64,000 nt of DNA from Raphanus sativus (Eukaryota; Streptophyta; Magnoliopsida; Brassicales; Brassicaceae), in contig NC_079512.1 of assembly GCF_000801105.2 (NCBI RefSeq), positions 2,480,263-2,544,262 on the forward strand. Reading direction: 5' to 3'. Below are positions 34,855-46,765 of this stretch, one piece after another (the stretch's first letter is position 1; every line of letters starts with the position of its first letter). The notes beneath the pieces were generated by a model. The model searched no databases. It saw only the letters and a list, made by a program, of their open reading frames with translations, and was not told where the DNA came from. Both the position numbers and the translations under genes were made by a program.

Positions 34855-35226
34855 GATATTCGTTGTAAATTCGTTGTAAAAGGGGGATTACGACGAATTT
34901 ACCTCGAAAAACGATTCGTTGTTATTCGTCCGTCGTAAAAGAAGATTCGTCGTAAACGCCACGTAACGGTTACGAGTTAATGAATTCGTCGTAAAGGCGA
35001 ATGAAAGCATTCGTCGTAATGTCCACGTAAACACTCGTTGTAACTAACTCGTAAAGATTCGTCGTAAAGCAGTTGTAAAGATTTCGATGTAAAATACACG
35101 TAAATGTTCGATGTAAATTCGTTGTAAAATTTACGACGACCTTACATCTCCTTCGTTGTAAACTCGATGTAATTGTTTACATCGTATTTACGAGTACTTC
35201 GATGTAAATTCGTCGTAAAGTTTACA
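34855..35226. repeat. Left subterminal array of the CACTA element
   Basis: Dense copies, in both orientations, of TTCGTCGTAAA/TTCGTTGTAAA/TTTACGACGAA and ATGTAAA variants. In En/Spm, subterminal repeats of this kind are bound by TNPA; binding here is by analogy. Confidence 0.75.
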
Positions 35227-35324
35227 ACAAATAATAAAAAAACAATTGTTTAGAAAATAAATATTCCATAAATAAAATTTAAGTTTTAATATTTTACAAA
35301 ACAAAATTATAAAAATAAAAAAAT

Positions 35325-36991
35325 CTACGGGAGAGATACATCATCAAAGTAGTCGGTCCCGCTCGGTCCCTCTCCGCTCGTTCCCGCTCCCACTGGATCG
35401 GTAGATTCGGGATCCCGTTGTTGCATCCCGAGAGCTTCTCGTCTGGCCGCCAACGCTCTCTGCATGGTCGGGTTCCCCATCGCCATAATATCCAACAGGT
35501 TCTCGAGAGAGTCTAAACGCTCCTGCTGGGTATCCAATCGAGCCTGCATCTGAGAAGTCTCTTGGGCCCGTCTAGAAGAGTAAGACGAAGTCGCCCTTGC
35601 GACTTCGTTGACAGAACCGATTCCCACCGTCCGGCCCTTCTTTCTTGGAGCGACCTACAAAAAATAATATTAAATAGTTAATATTGTTGAAATAGTAAAA
35701 TTAATTTAAACTAAAGCTTTTAAATTTTACCTCCTCGAAGATCCTGTCGACCTCTTCCGTCGTCAATTTGACGGGTAATCCATCTGGAGACTGCTGGGTG
35801 AGTTGCGTCTCCCGCTCATCAACCCGAGCAGCCACAGTGTTGAAGAGCTTCTCGGATGCAGGATCAACAAAAGTCCCGTCCGGTTTGGCGTGAGTCATCT
35901 TGAAGAGGTCGGACAAAGATGGCATGACTCCGGTCTTCTCAAACTACAAAAACCAATAATAAAATATTAAAAATTGAAATTCAAAGTTATTAATAAAATA
36001 AATATTACAACTAAAACTTACAGCGTCGAGACGGATCCCGGCATGAGGTTTTTGCCCGGTGGTATGGAGCATAGGCAAATTCCCGTCTTTATCCTTGGTC
36101 CTACGGGAAGCGGAGCAGGAGTTGGCCTTCCGGATTGAGCTGGGTAGCTTCCAAAAGGCGATGAGGCCATCCCATACCTCCTTGGTGACCCCAGTGGGCT
36201 TCCCGTCATAGCCGTAGATCTCCCACTTATCCTTCCAATCCGAGACCGTGTTGGCAAGGCGAGTCTTCGCCTTTGCCTCGAATTCCTTCTTCACCATTTC
36301 GGTGATTCCTAAGGACCAATTCCACTTTTGCTGAAACAAACAAAATTATGAAACCATTAATAATTAATTATTAATAATTAATAAAAATAATAAAATTAAA
36401 TATAAAAAAGAAAATTGAAAAATTACCGCAAACTGTTTAAACCAAGTGGTCTTGACGTGATCTGGAGTCAAACTCCAGTTTGGATAAGCTCCGTCGAGGT
36501 ATCCCTTCATCGTCTTTGAAACGCTCCGGGAAACACGGTTGTTGGCCCCAAACCTGCAAATTGAACCAACTTGTTAATAAAATATATAAAAATGATTTGA
36601 AATTTTCAAATTATAAATTTACTTACCAATAAGTACCCGGCGGTCTATCGGGGTCCAAAACGTCCATACCCTCCCGTCCAGGCGCGGAAAGCAAATCCTC
36701 CACTGTATATCTTGCGTATGGTGCATGAGGAGGCACCCGCAAGTCTGGATGAACATCTACCCCTGGAATGGGCTCCTGCGGAGCTGCTGGTGGAGGAGGT
36801 GGAGCCATCTGAGCTGCTGGTGGCGGAGGTGGAGCCATGTGAGGTGCGGGAGGAGGACTCCAAACTCTCTGAGATGTCTGAGAGTCCGGAACGGCATCAG
36901 AAGATGCTCGGCCGCCGGAAGAAGAAGACGTCCCGGCACCGTCGCCAAACATCTCATCATAAGTCGGTGGTGGTTTTTTCCTAGGAGCCAT
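35325..36991 (-). CDS. CACTA accessory protein (TNPA-like, Ptta/En/Spm family)
   Basis: Five exons on the minus strand: 36991-36627, 36553-36427, 36330-36022, 35943-35731, 35654-35325; 447 aa, no frame break. Domains: a Pro-rich N-terminus with twice PPPPPAA (about residues 52-72), a central region with NRVSRSVSKTMKGYLDGAYPNW and then W.WSLG..EMVKKEFEAK (about 125-190), and GVTKEVWDGLIAFWKLPSS, which is the plant transposase Ptta/En/Spm signature. A coiled-coil region (QMQARLDTQQERLDSLENLL) near the C-terminus is likely for dimerisation. By analogy with TNPA it would bind the subterminal repeats and help excision. It is transcribed from the internal repeat array towards the left end of the element. 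Confidence 0.85.
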
Positions 36992-37254
36992 GATCTACAT
37001 TATTTAAAAAAAAAATAATTAAAAATCACAACACTATTAATTAATTATTTTTAAAAAAAATTCTCTATACTAACCACCTAAACTAATTTCCTAAACTAAT
37101 TCTCTAAACTAATTCCCTATACTAACCACCTAAACTAATTATAAAAAAAAACTAACTAGAGAGAGAGAGAGAGAGGAGTTACCTTAGAGAGAGAGAGAGA
37201 TTTGTGAGGAATGAACGAGGAAGCCTCGTTCAGAGGCGTTGCATATATAAAGAA

Positions 37255-37640
37255 AACACGTTCCTCGTAAATTCGTCGTAAATTTACGAGGAATATACCA
37301 GGCCCGCGTTTTTGGGTTTACGACGAAAGTACCAGGCCCGCGTTTTTGGGTTTACGACGAAAGTACCAGGCCCGCGTTTTTGGGTTTACGAGGAATATAC
37401 CAGGCCCGTCTTTCTGTTTACGACGAATTTACTAGAACACGTGCTTTCAGTAATTACGACGAATGTACCAGGCACGCTTTTTTTGTTTACGACGTGTTTA
37501 CAACGAATCTTTGAAACCACAAATCAAATCCCTAAACCCCGATTCATGGTTTACAACGAAGTTACGACGAACCTAAACTTTACGAGGAAATTACCAGGCC
37601 CGCGTTTTTTTTTACAACGAAATTACAACGAAATATGTGA
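37255..37640. repeat. Internal array of CACTA subterminal-type repeats with 34-bp tandem
   Basis: The same TTTACGACGAA words as at the element ends recur here, between the two transposase genes and directly upstream of the TNPA-like gene. Four 34-bp units begin ACCAGGCCCGCGTTTTTGGG (37297, 37331, 37365, 37399; the last is degenerate). The position fits a promoter region. Confidence 0.7.
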
Positions 37641-37837
37641 AACCCCGAAAATCAAAATCCCTAAACCCCAAACTTACATATCTATACTTTCATATCTTCT
37701 ACACATTCAACCTCTTTTTCCAACTGAAACCATAAACTCCAAATTTTTTTAAAATGCATATTATATAAAATAGAATTTGATACACATATGAAAATAAGAT
37801 CTTCTAATAAAAATCAACATTTGTTACATATTTTACA

Positions 37838-40800
37838 TCATGAAGAATCGTTTGAGTTCTCATCAACATCACTACAATGATCATCATCGCTTCTATCGAA
37901 CTCATCTTCACGTGCTTCATCCGTCACATCTTCGGGAAGATCTTCATATTGACGGTTATCCGGGTCGATCAAAAGAATTTCATCAGTTTGTTGATCAGGT
38001 ACCTCAACTTCATTGATTGCATCTTCTTCTTGCAAAGGTGGTTCTTCTCCAGCAACAATCCGTCCACGAGGTGTTATTTTGATAGCAGTTAACCAATTTA
38101 TCCCAGAACTTCGAAGGCGAGGGTATGGAAGGAAGCTAACTTGTTCGGCTTGGGAAGCTAAGATGAAAGGCTCGAATTTGTTATATCTTCTCCCAGAATG
38201 GATATCCACAACACCAAATTTGTTAAACCGAACACCACGGTTCTCCACCGGGTCGAACCACTCGCATTTGAAGAGGACACATTTTAGCTTCAACAACCCT
38301 GGAAATTCCACTTCAATAATCTCTTGCAAGATCCCGTAAAAGTCTGTTTCACCTTTCACACATATCCCGTAGTTGCTTGTTGCCCGACGTCTCCCATACT
38401 CATATGTATGAAAAGTGAAACCTCGTGTGAAGTACATAGATGATGTGGTGACCTTTGCTACTGGACCTTGGATCAAATCATGAAACCATACAGGATAATA
38501 TGGATCGTCATAATCAACCTACAAATTAATACATCACTGTTAGAATTTTACATTAATAATAATAGTACCAAAGATTACTTAATATGTTAATATTACCTGT
38601 CCTTTTAACCACTTGACAAAGTGCTTATCTTTCCTTGCATCCACCTCGGTTCCGGATATTCCTGGTATTGCTTCTTCAACTTGAGATACAAACAAGCTGC
38701 AAATTAAACAAATGCATCATATCATATAATTAATTAACATCATATCATATAATACACATGAATATTATTTACCTTTCAAAAGAACGCATCACAGCATCCT
38801 CGCAGTTGAGCAGAATATAAGTGTGGGCACTATGCTTATCCTCATCACTGGACCACCATACTTCTCTCAGTTTACCACCAAACCGTCCAATTTGGCAGAA
38901 AATGTCAGGAACACCGTCTACTGCATAAGATTGTGGTACTCCACCATCATCATATCTTCTAGGAACTCTTTTCCTCGTACGAACCGTTGAAGCAAAGTAG
39001 TATGATGTGAAGTTAGATGTTTCTGCTGTCAAACTTCCAGCCACAATCGAACCTTCCACCTTTGCAAGATTTCTTGCTTTCCCCTTCAAATGTTTCATAG
39101 AGCGCTCATATGGATACATCCATCCATTGTGAACAGGTCCGCGAAGTAATGCTTCGTACGGGAGGTGGACAACTAGATGTTCCATGACGTCAAAAAATGA
39201 TGGAGGAAATATTTTCTCTAGGTTGCACACTATGATCGGGATGTTCTCATGAAGTTGTTCGATGACTTCTTCCTTGAACGTACGTGTGCTAAGGTCTCTG
39301 AAGAAAGCTCCGATCGCTGCATATTGCAAATATAACTCAAATTAGTAACATTTCATAGTATATATATATATATATATATGTATATTATTAATTAATATTT
39401 ACCTGCAAGTGCTTCATGTACATTTGTTGGAAGGAGCTCAGCAAAAGCGAATGGAAGTAGTCGTTGCATAAACACATGACAATCATGACTCTTCATTCCT
39501 GAGAACTTTTGACCTCGTTCAACACATCTTGACAGATTTGAAACGTAACCATCAGGAAACTTCACTTCTGATGCAACCCAGTCAAACAAAGTTGACTTCG
39601 CTTCTGATGACAATCGAAAGATGGGAACAGGAACATTTCCATTGCTCTTGATATGTAACTCACTTCTTGAGCAAATATCGGGTAAGTCCATCCTTGACTT
39701 TTTGTTATCTTTTGTCTTTCCTGGGACGTTCAGTATTGTATTCATGATGTTGTCAAAAAAGTTCTTCTCTATATGCATCACATCCAGGTTGTGGCGTAAA
39801 AGAAGATCTTTCCAGTAAGGTAGCTCCCAAAATATACTTTTCTTATGCCAATTGTGAGAAACCCCATACCCATCAGGCATATTACCAGGAACATGCCAGT
39901 TTCCTCCTTGCTTCACAGTTTTCTGAGCTCCGTAATAATCAATGTCCTCCTCGATCTGCTGGCCTGTGAGATATGGAGGAGGACTGTCTCTGACAACTTT
40001 GTTTTTCCTAAACAATGTCTTATTTCTTCTGTAAGGATGGGCAACAGGAAGAAATCGACGATGACAATCAAACCAACAACTCTTTCTACCATTCTTCAGT
40101 TGAAAAGCATCCGTAGATCCATGACAATATGGACAAGATAGCCTTCCATGAGTTGTCCAGCCAGACAACATTCCATAAGCAGGAAAGTCACTTATCGTCC
40201 ACAGCAGAACTGCTCGCATCGTAAAATTGGTTTTCGTGGAACAATCATAAGTTCTTACCCCTTCTGACCACAACTCCTTTAGCTCCTGTATCAGTGGTTG
40301 AAGAAATACATCCAACGACCGTTTTGGATGCTTCGGCCCAGGGATTAATATGGTCAAGAATAGAAATTCTTGTTCCATGCACATATCCGGCGGCAGGTTG
40401 TACGGCGTAAGAATAACTGGCCACAAAGAATACTGTCTCCCAGACATACCAAATGGACTAAATCCATCGGTGCATAACCCAAGATAGACATTCCGAATAT
40501 TTTCAGCGAAATCTGGGTATACCTTGTTGAAATGTTTCCACGCCCTTGCATCTGATGGGTGAGCGACCTCGCCATCCTTCTGGACATGTTCAGCATGCCA
40601 CCTCATCCATGCAGCAGTCCTCTCCGATTGGTATAATCTTTTTAACCTGTCTTTAATGGGTAGGTACCACATCCTTTGGTACGGTACCCTATTCCTCCCA
40701 CGTCCTTGCGGCTTGAATCGTGGTTTCTTGCAGAATCGACACTCTTCTAACTTCTCATCATCCTTCCAGTAGATCATGCAGTTGTCGATGCAAACATCTA

Positions 40801-41533
40801 TCATCTCCGAAGGCAACCCAAGACTATAAACCAATTTCTGAATCTCATAATAAGATTCAGCTGACACGTTGTCTTCTGGCAAATACTCTTTGAACAACTC
40901 CGCCCAAGCATCCATGCAATTCTCAGGTAAATTATGATCCGTTTTAATGTTCATCATCCTAGCTGCTAGAGACAATTTAGAGAGACCTTCTCTACAACCA
41001 GTGTAGATTGGTTGATTTGCAGCATCTAACATTTCATAAAACCTTTTTGCATCCAAATTAGGTTCTTCTACATTTCCAGTTTCATGAGCTATTGTAGTAG
41101 TTGTTTCTAAAAATGCATCAGTAATCATGTCTTGAACCCTATCATGATCTACCATCTGCTCCTCCTGATGATAACTAGATTCATTATGCAAATGATTCGG
41201 TTCTTCACTATTACCAGCAGCTTCAAAATTATTACTACTACTAGCTTCATTTCCACCATAACCCTCCCCATGTTGATACCAAATATAATATTGTGGTGTA
41301 AATCCTCTGTTTAGTAAGTGCTTCCATACAGTTTCACTACGAGCAAATTTTGAATTCTTGCATTTCCGACAAGGGCAGAACATCTTACCGCTTTCCTGCG
41401 TGATCGGTGTACAGCCCGCCTGGTGCATGAATGTCTCTAGCCCGCTTAGAAATGCATCCGTCACTCTACCGGAATCATCTTTATGCGAATACATCCAACT
41501 TCGTAACTCGTAAATATTGAAGCCATCAGCCAT
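37838..41533 (-). CDS. CACTA transposase (TNP2/TNPD-like, Transposase_21)
   Basis: Four exons on the minus strand: 41533-39403, 39316-38773, 38696-38597, 38518-37838; 1151 aa, all phases consistent. Domains in order: a transposase-associated Cys domain (about residues 1-90, FCPCRKCKN), the Transposase_21 catalytic region (LCTDGFSPFG at 353-362, ISDFPAYGMLSGW at 447-459, CPYC at 467-470, HNLDVMHIEKN at 581-591), a DUF4218-like block (IVCNLEKIFPPSFFDVMEHL ... GPVHNGWMYPYER), a DUF4216-like block (FHTYEYGRRRATSNYGICVKG) and an acidic tail. The conserved acidic residues of the DDE/D class are present at D356, D449 and D584/E589 as candidates. It catalyses cut-and-paste transposition in the nucleus. 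No stop or frameshift seen. Confidence 0.92.
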
Positions 41534-41639
41534 TTGTTTTTCTTTTTTCTGGTTTTTTTCTTTGATTTCGTTTGTGTGTTATTTGAATTGAGAAATGATC
41601 ATATATATAGACGATTTTCGTAAGTGGTAGGTGAAGGTA

Positions 41640-42150
41640 TAACATGGATTTTACAACGAAATGTTTTACTTTGCTTTTACATCGTTTTTACATCTTATTT
41701 ACAACGAATTTACAACGAAGTTAGTTTATTTTGAACCCCACTATATGCACGTTTTCACCAAAAGTAACGGTCACATGATTCCTCGTAAATGGCTTGTATA
41801 TTTACAATGAGTTTACGACGAATTGGTCTTTCCACGTAAATCACTCGTAAATTTACAATGATTTTACAACGAAGTTAGTTACTTTAAACCACACTATATG
41901 CACGTTTTCACCAAAACTAACGGTTACATGATTCGTCGTAAATGACTTGTATATTTACAATGAGTTTACGACGAATTGGGCTTTCCACGTAAAAGCCTTG
42001 TAAAATTACATTGGGTTTACGACGAAACGTTTTCGTTGTAACTTTACAACGAATTTACGACGAATATTTATTTACTCGTAACATCGTCGTAAACACCATG
42101 TAAATTTACGAGGAAATAATTTCCTCGTAACGAGTCGTCGTTATAGACGC
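41640..42150. repeat. Right subterminal array of the CACTA element
   Basis: TTTACGACGAA/TTTACAACGAA words in both orientations. A ~150-bp block (ACTATATGCACGTTTTCACC to GAATTGG.CTTTCCACGTAAA) is duplicated at about 41740-41850 and 41893-41990. It lies in the 5' flank of the transposase gene, whose start is at 41533. Confidence 0.75.
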
Positions 42151-42516
42151 GTTTTCTTGTAGTGGTGGTCTTTAGCTAAGCGATGAGTGGAGCGTTGCCT
42201 TTGGTGGCTGCACTAGACTCTGCTGGATAGAATGTCTCTTTATCTTTTCTGACTTAGCATATATGTGTTACATTGTTTGTTTAATATATCGTCCAAGTTT
42301 TTAACCAACTAAAAGTCGTTTAGCCTGATCATTATCCAACATTTTCTCAAACACTTTAGTACTTCAACAAATCAATAGTTCATACCAAAAATATGTATAA
42401 TTAAAAAGGTTTTGTTTGACAGACAGAAACATAATTCAAACTTGGCCTAATAACTCTTTCTTGCTCTATAGGTGTATCAAAATATTAGAGAGCCACATGA
42501 CCAGACATAGATTTAA

Positions 42517-44179
42517 TCAAGGTAGAACAGTGATTGCCACTACACCACTGATTGCAGCTGCAATTGCTCCGACCACAAATCCTGGTAGGTTTCCACCTCC
42601 GAACCACGAATCGAACTGTCCAGCTCCAAACGACACCACCAATTGTGGTATCACGATTGCCAAATTTAGAACTCCCAGTGAAAGGCCTAAATATGTTGTT
42701 GGTACATGGTAAGGTTGATAATGCTTGACCAAAACCCATCAATAATTCAAAAAGAATCGATGAAAAAAAAATACCTTGGCCTGCACCGGAGTTGCTTGAG
42801 ATTATGGAAGCTAGTGCAAACGGAATACTGAACGTAACCTATAGTAATTACGAACAAAATAAATAAATGTGATATTTTATAAGAGTAACAAAATAAAAAG
42901 AGTGAGAGGAGGAGATAAGATAGTTACTTACAGCAAGCGGAATACCAAGAATAGCAAATAGAGTCAATGCACCAGCTCTAATACCATCGGTCGGACCGGC
43001 CAATTCACCGGCGGTTTTCCTGTGAGCATCGGCATACTTTGTAACCAAAACCGTCATGGCCAAACACACCGCGAGGATGAAATTCACAACTCCCCAGAGC
43101 CGTTTAGCACCACCCATTTTCCGTCCAATCCATTCAATACCAAGCGACATGAATCCAAGAACGATGGCATTTATCATCAGTCCCAACGCACCGGCGTGCA
43201 CTCCTTGGTTGTAAAGCTTCTTCAAACCATCGTTCCCGCTCGAGTCTCCACCGTACACCTCACGACCCATCCAATCGGTATCGAACAGAAGAAAAGGGAA
43301 CCATGCGATCCAGTTTAGGGCAGTGACGATAATCAGCATCCACATGGGACGTTCCATCACCTTGAAGGCTCCGATGATCTCCCCGAAGAAGGGTGTCTTC
43401 ACATCGAGGTCTTCCTTTTCCGGTGACCATTGCTTGTCTTTAACGTACCAGAGCGATGATATGGTTACAAACAAGAGTAAAACGATGGAGAGGAAGAAAC
43501 AGCTCTTGAGATTCGCGCAGTAGATATCGCACGCCCTAGTCATCGTGAAGGGAAACATCTTGTGTAGGTTGGTGTAAGAACCCGCCGCGTATCCCAATAT
43601 GTTCCCAACCGCCATGAAGAACGAGAAAAACGCGTTTGCGGTCCGCGTTTTCCTCGCGTCTCCCGCGGCTAAATCGGCTAAGAAAGCGCGGCAAGGGCCT
43701 TGGAGAGTGTTGTTCGCCACGTCGAGGATCGAGAACCCGAGAGCGAAGAACCATATGGCACGCACCTTAACCTTGTCCTCTAGTCTGTCTCCTGCTACTT
43801 GTCCGAGATCAGCGGCGTAACCGATCAGTAAACCAGCGACTATGACGAGGACAGCTCCGGAAGCGATGAAAGGACGCCGACGACCGAACCTCGACGTGCA
43901 TCGGTCGCTGTAGTAACCGACGGTCGGCTGGACGAGCATCCCGGAGATGGGACCGCATAGCCAGATGAGAGAAGACCACTTGTGTGGGATGCCGAGGAGC
44001 TGCACGTAGGGAGTCATAAGAGATAGCTGTAAGGCCCATCCGAACTGTACGCCGGCGGCGATCGAAGACACAGATATCATCTTTCTGAGCGGCGACGGTT
44101 CGCCGAGCTCCGACGTGGATTGTGTCTTTGGAACCATAGCAGCATCGTTCGCGGGTGTTTCTGGTTGGAGGGGACTCAT
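42517..44179 (-). CDS. Sucrose-proton symporter, SUC family (type I)
   Basis: Three exons on the minus strand: 44179-42932, 42838-42775, 42686-42517; 493 aa. It loads sucrose with protons across the plasma membrane. Family motifs: [18 protein letters not shown] (TM1), [33 protein letters not shown] between TM2 and TM3, [42 protein letters not shown], and [15 protein letters not shown] in exon 3; about 12 membrane helices. It looks closest to the SUC2/SUC5/SUC9 group, but I cannot place it further. The protein ends ...AITVLP-stop, about a dozen residues short of the usual SPPPDAP tail; all helices remain, so it may work. It is not expected in the At1g747-749 order, so it was probably transposed here. 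The CACTA element ends 352 bp past its stop codon. Confidence 0.88.
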
Positions 44180-44489
44180 GTCGACTGACTCGCAAACTTG
44201 TTTGATTATTATTGTTTTTTGTTTGTTTGTGATGAGGAGATTATAGAATGGAAGTTATTATATATGCATGGTGAGATGTTGATTTTTATCTATTATTGGA
44301 TTGTTCTCTATAACTGAATATCTGTTTTGGATTTGGGAAATAGCTGTTATGGGAAATGGATATTTGTAATGTATGTAATCTGTATGAACTGAACTGTACT
44401 AACAAAAATTAGTTTAAATTAATCCATATCCGTAACAATCTTTTGACACGTCGTAGACACTAAAGAAAGATTTTAGTTATTATGGGCTT

Positions 44490-45345
44490 TGAAAACATTG
44501 AAGCTCCCTCTCCATTCTCATCGATCTTTAATCACTACAATCATCAAGTCCTTGAAACGATGAAGACAAAGGAACTGGGTCACCACCACGTTGCTGCTGG
44601 AAAAGTCACTTCTCCGCTGTTACTAGTAGACTGCTGCTCATACTTGGGTCCTGCAACCAGGGCAAACTCCAGTGTCTTCGTTGATCTTCTTGTAGCAGAA
44701 GAGACACATCTTATACCCGCAAGAAGAACATGGTTCGAAGCGTAGATCAGTTTCATCCATCTTTTCATCGCAAAGGGAACAGTGGTCATCTTCTTTGTTC
44801 TGATCATCATCACTAGACTCTTTAGTGAAGGTTCTTTGGTCTTTGCAGTAGTAGTAGAAGTAGACTTGTTCTCATCATCACTCTGGCTTGGATCTTATTC
44901 TTTAAACATCATGCTCAGCGCATCGCTGTAATCATCATTCGCATCAACAAAAGCTTCTTCCTCCTCTTCTTTAAACATCATGCTCAAGGCATCGCTGTAA
45001 TCCTCATCTTCATCTACGTTTTCTCTCTTCCCTAACATCATTCATAAGCAATTACATCAAGATTCGTTCGCAAAGAGTGATCAAGAACTGCAAAATGAAA
45101 TCAAGTTTCTACACGTCCATACATACATTGACCGCAACGAGCACCATCAACCTTGCAATGTTTCAGCTTCCTTAACAGATTCGCCTGCAAGAACTCTCCC
45201 ATGACGACTTGCAACAAGAAAAAATTCAAGAATCACGATGAAACTACGATCCATGAAAGCTCACCTTTCGTTTCTCCAAGACATCTGTCGAGATCGGAGA
45301 GCCACGAGAGAGTTGAGAGTCTGTGTTCGAATCAGCAACCATGAC
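44490..45345 (-). pseudogene. CNOT4-type RING gene, second broken copy
   Basis: Homologous to the 27.5-28.4 kb gene over exon 1 (start ATG at 45343, MVADSNTDSQ), the DYSDALSMMF repeats, the RING (C4C4, CSLCDEKMDETDLRF to CPGCRTQV) and the 3' end. A TAA interrupts FKE|DPSQSD near 44900, and a base is missing after the RING so that TGA follows CRTQV. The RING cysteines are all still present, and the upstream 300 bp are conserved with the first copy. It was probably generated by the same local duplication that left the intron fragment at 25.8 kb. Confidence 0.75.
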
Positions 45346-46564
45346 TATCTCTCTCTTCTTTTGGAGCAGAGAAAGAGAGAAAGAGAGAAAGAAAGAACAC
45401 CGACGCACTCGCGTGCGCACACACACAGAGAGTAGTGTAGAAGAAGAAGCTTGCTCTGCTACGTTCCTTGTAACCCAAGCCTCTCTCTGACTCTGTGACT
45501 GTGTGTGTATCATATATAAACCCGGTATGCTCATTCAAAAAAATAACCCGGTTTGAGTGTGCATTCACGTAGGTTTACTCCGGTTTGATTGTGTATTCAC
45601 GTAGCTTTAAATTACGCCTGCTGATTTTTGAATTGTCATTATTATGGGTAAAACGACGTCGGGTCGCTGGAAAGTGAGGTGGTATATGGTTTTTTCCCTA
45701 CCGGTTCAACCTTGCACTGCAAGGCATATACTGAGTTTTTCCATTATTATTATTTTTTTGCCTAAGTTTTTCCATTGCTATTACCAGGTACTTCTCCTAT
45801 CGTACTATAAATATAGGACCATATTATTTTATTTCTATTATATTTTAAAATATTTTTACATAATATTAAAGTGCTATAATAATATGTTGTGGTGGCGCCA
45901 AGCAGTTGTGTCAGCCTCTGATAGCCAGAAGAGGCTGTAGAGGAAGATAAATGGTCATCTTAATTAGTTTACATGCAGAAGCAATGTTACAAACTGCCAA
46001 CTAATCAGCCAACTAATTCTTCCCTTTTTATGGAATCGTTAGTCAGACCAATGATTTTGCAGCCATACATAGGTTTATTGGTTTGTCATTCATCTGTCTT
46101 TCTGGTTAGTGGTTACTAAGGCCGTGTGGGATTTTTGGAACAAACATTTCTTAAAAACCTTAATAATATTTTCATAGTTTTGGTGTTTGTATTGTAAAAA
46201 GTCTACAAAATTTTGGATATTAAAGATTCAAAGTCGTTGCTTCATTAGGCTTTGCACAGATCCGGCCTGATCTAAATGCTTATATATTAAAACATTAGTT
46301 ACAAATGCAGAGGGTCTATCAGTCAATAGTCTCCAGTTGAAGCTCTAGTGTTTTCTTATGACCTCATCTGATTCTCTGTCGCTATCTTCAAATCTAACTT
46401 ATTGCACACCAATGACCCCCATTGGTCTGAGTTTAAATTGGAACACAACAACTCCACCCAGAATAAAAAAGAAACTGGTCATCGTGCAAGACTCATCTTC
46501 TTCTCCTCTCTCTGTATATCTCGTATATGTGTATATTTTCTGATTTAGGAAACGTCACAACAAG
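45346..46564. other. Flank of the RING pseudogene, no gene
   Basis: Up to about 45665 it resembles the RING gene promoter (ATAAACCCGGT, AACGACGTCGGGT.GCTGG), including GA/TC-rich leader sequence. The rest is AT-rich without a supportable gene. Confidence 0.5.
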
Positions 46565-46765
46565 CTATTCATTCAAATTGGTAAAAAAAAAACAAAGTAG
46601 ATAGGAAAGCTCTTCCTTTAGTGCTTCACACACTACACTTAGGTCTCCACTTTGTCTGCATACAAGTGGTGGCTTTGCTTTCCAACCGATGTTAGTGCCT
46701 TGTTTGTTCCTCTTGCCTTCCAAAACAATGGGTATATGATTCTTCCAAAAACTATGGGTACACAT
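46565..46765 (-). other. Possible exon remnant
   Basis: A 66-codon open frame with normal amino-acid composition: KNHIPIVLEGKRNKQGTNIGWKAKPPLVCRQSGDLS in its first half. It lies between the RING pseudogene and the MYB gene, where other syntenic genes have been lost. I do not recognise it. It may be the last exon of a decayed gene. Confidence 0.25.

Larger units (their letters stand above)
34824..42164. mobile_element. Complete CACTA (En/Spm-type) transposon, 7.3 kb
   Basis: Perfect 14-bp inverted ends CACTACAAGAAAAC (34824 and, inverted, ending 42164) are flanked by the 3-bp target duplication GTG (34821-34823, 42165-42167). It carries two genes on the minus strand, both with uninterrupted frames across all introns: a TNP2/TNPD-like transposase (41533-37838) and a TNPA-like protein (36991-35325). 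Arrays of TTCGTCGTAAA-type words fill both subterminal regions and also the space between the two genes. The intact structure means it could be autonomous and recently active. Confidence 0.93.

Noticed and set aside
36712..37018. Plus-strand frames over the Pro-rich exon
   Set aside because: Mirror translation of the Pro/Ala-rich exon 1 of the TNPA-like gene.
37312..37752. 146-codon frame with repeated ARVFGF-type words
   Set aside because: It translates the 34-bp tandem repeat of the CACTA internal array; not a gene.
39621..41314. Open frames antisense to the transposase gene
   Set aside because: Shadows of the 713-codon exon; no independent coding signal or start context.
34855..42150. 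CRISPR-like or satellite arrays
   Set aside because: Plant nuclear DNA; the short words are CACTA subterminal repeats in both orientations with no regular spacers.
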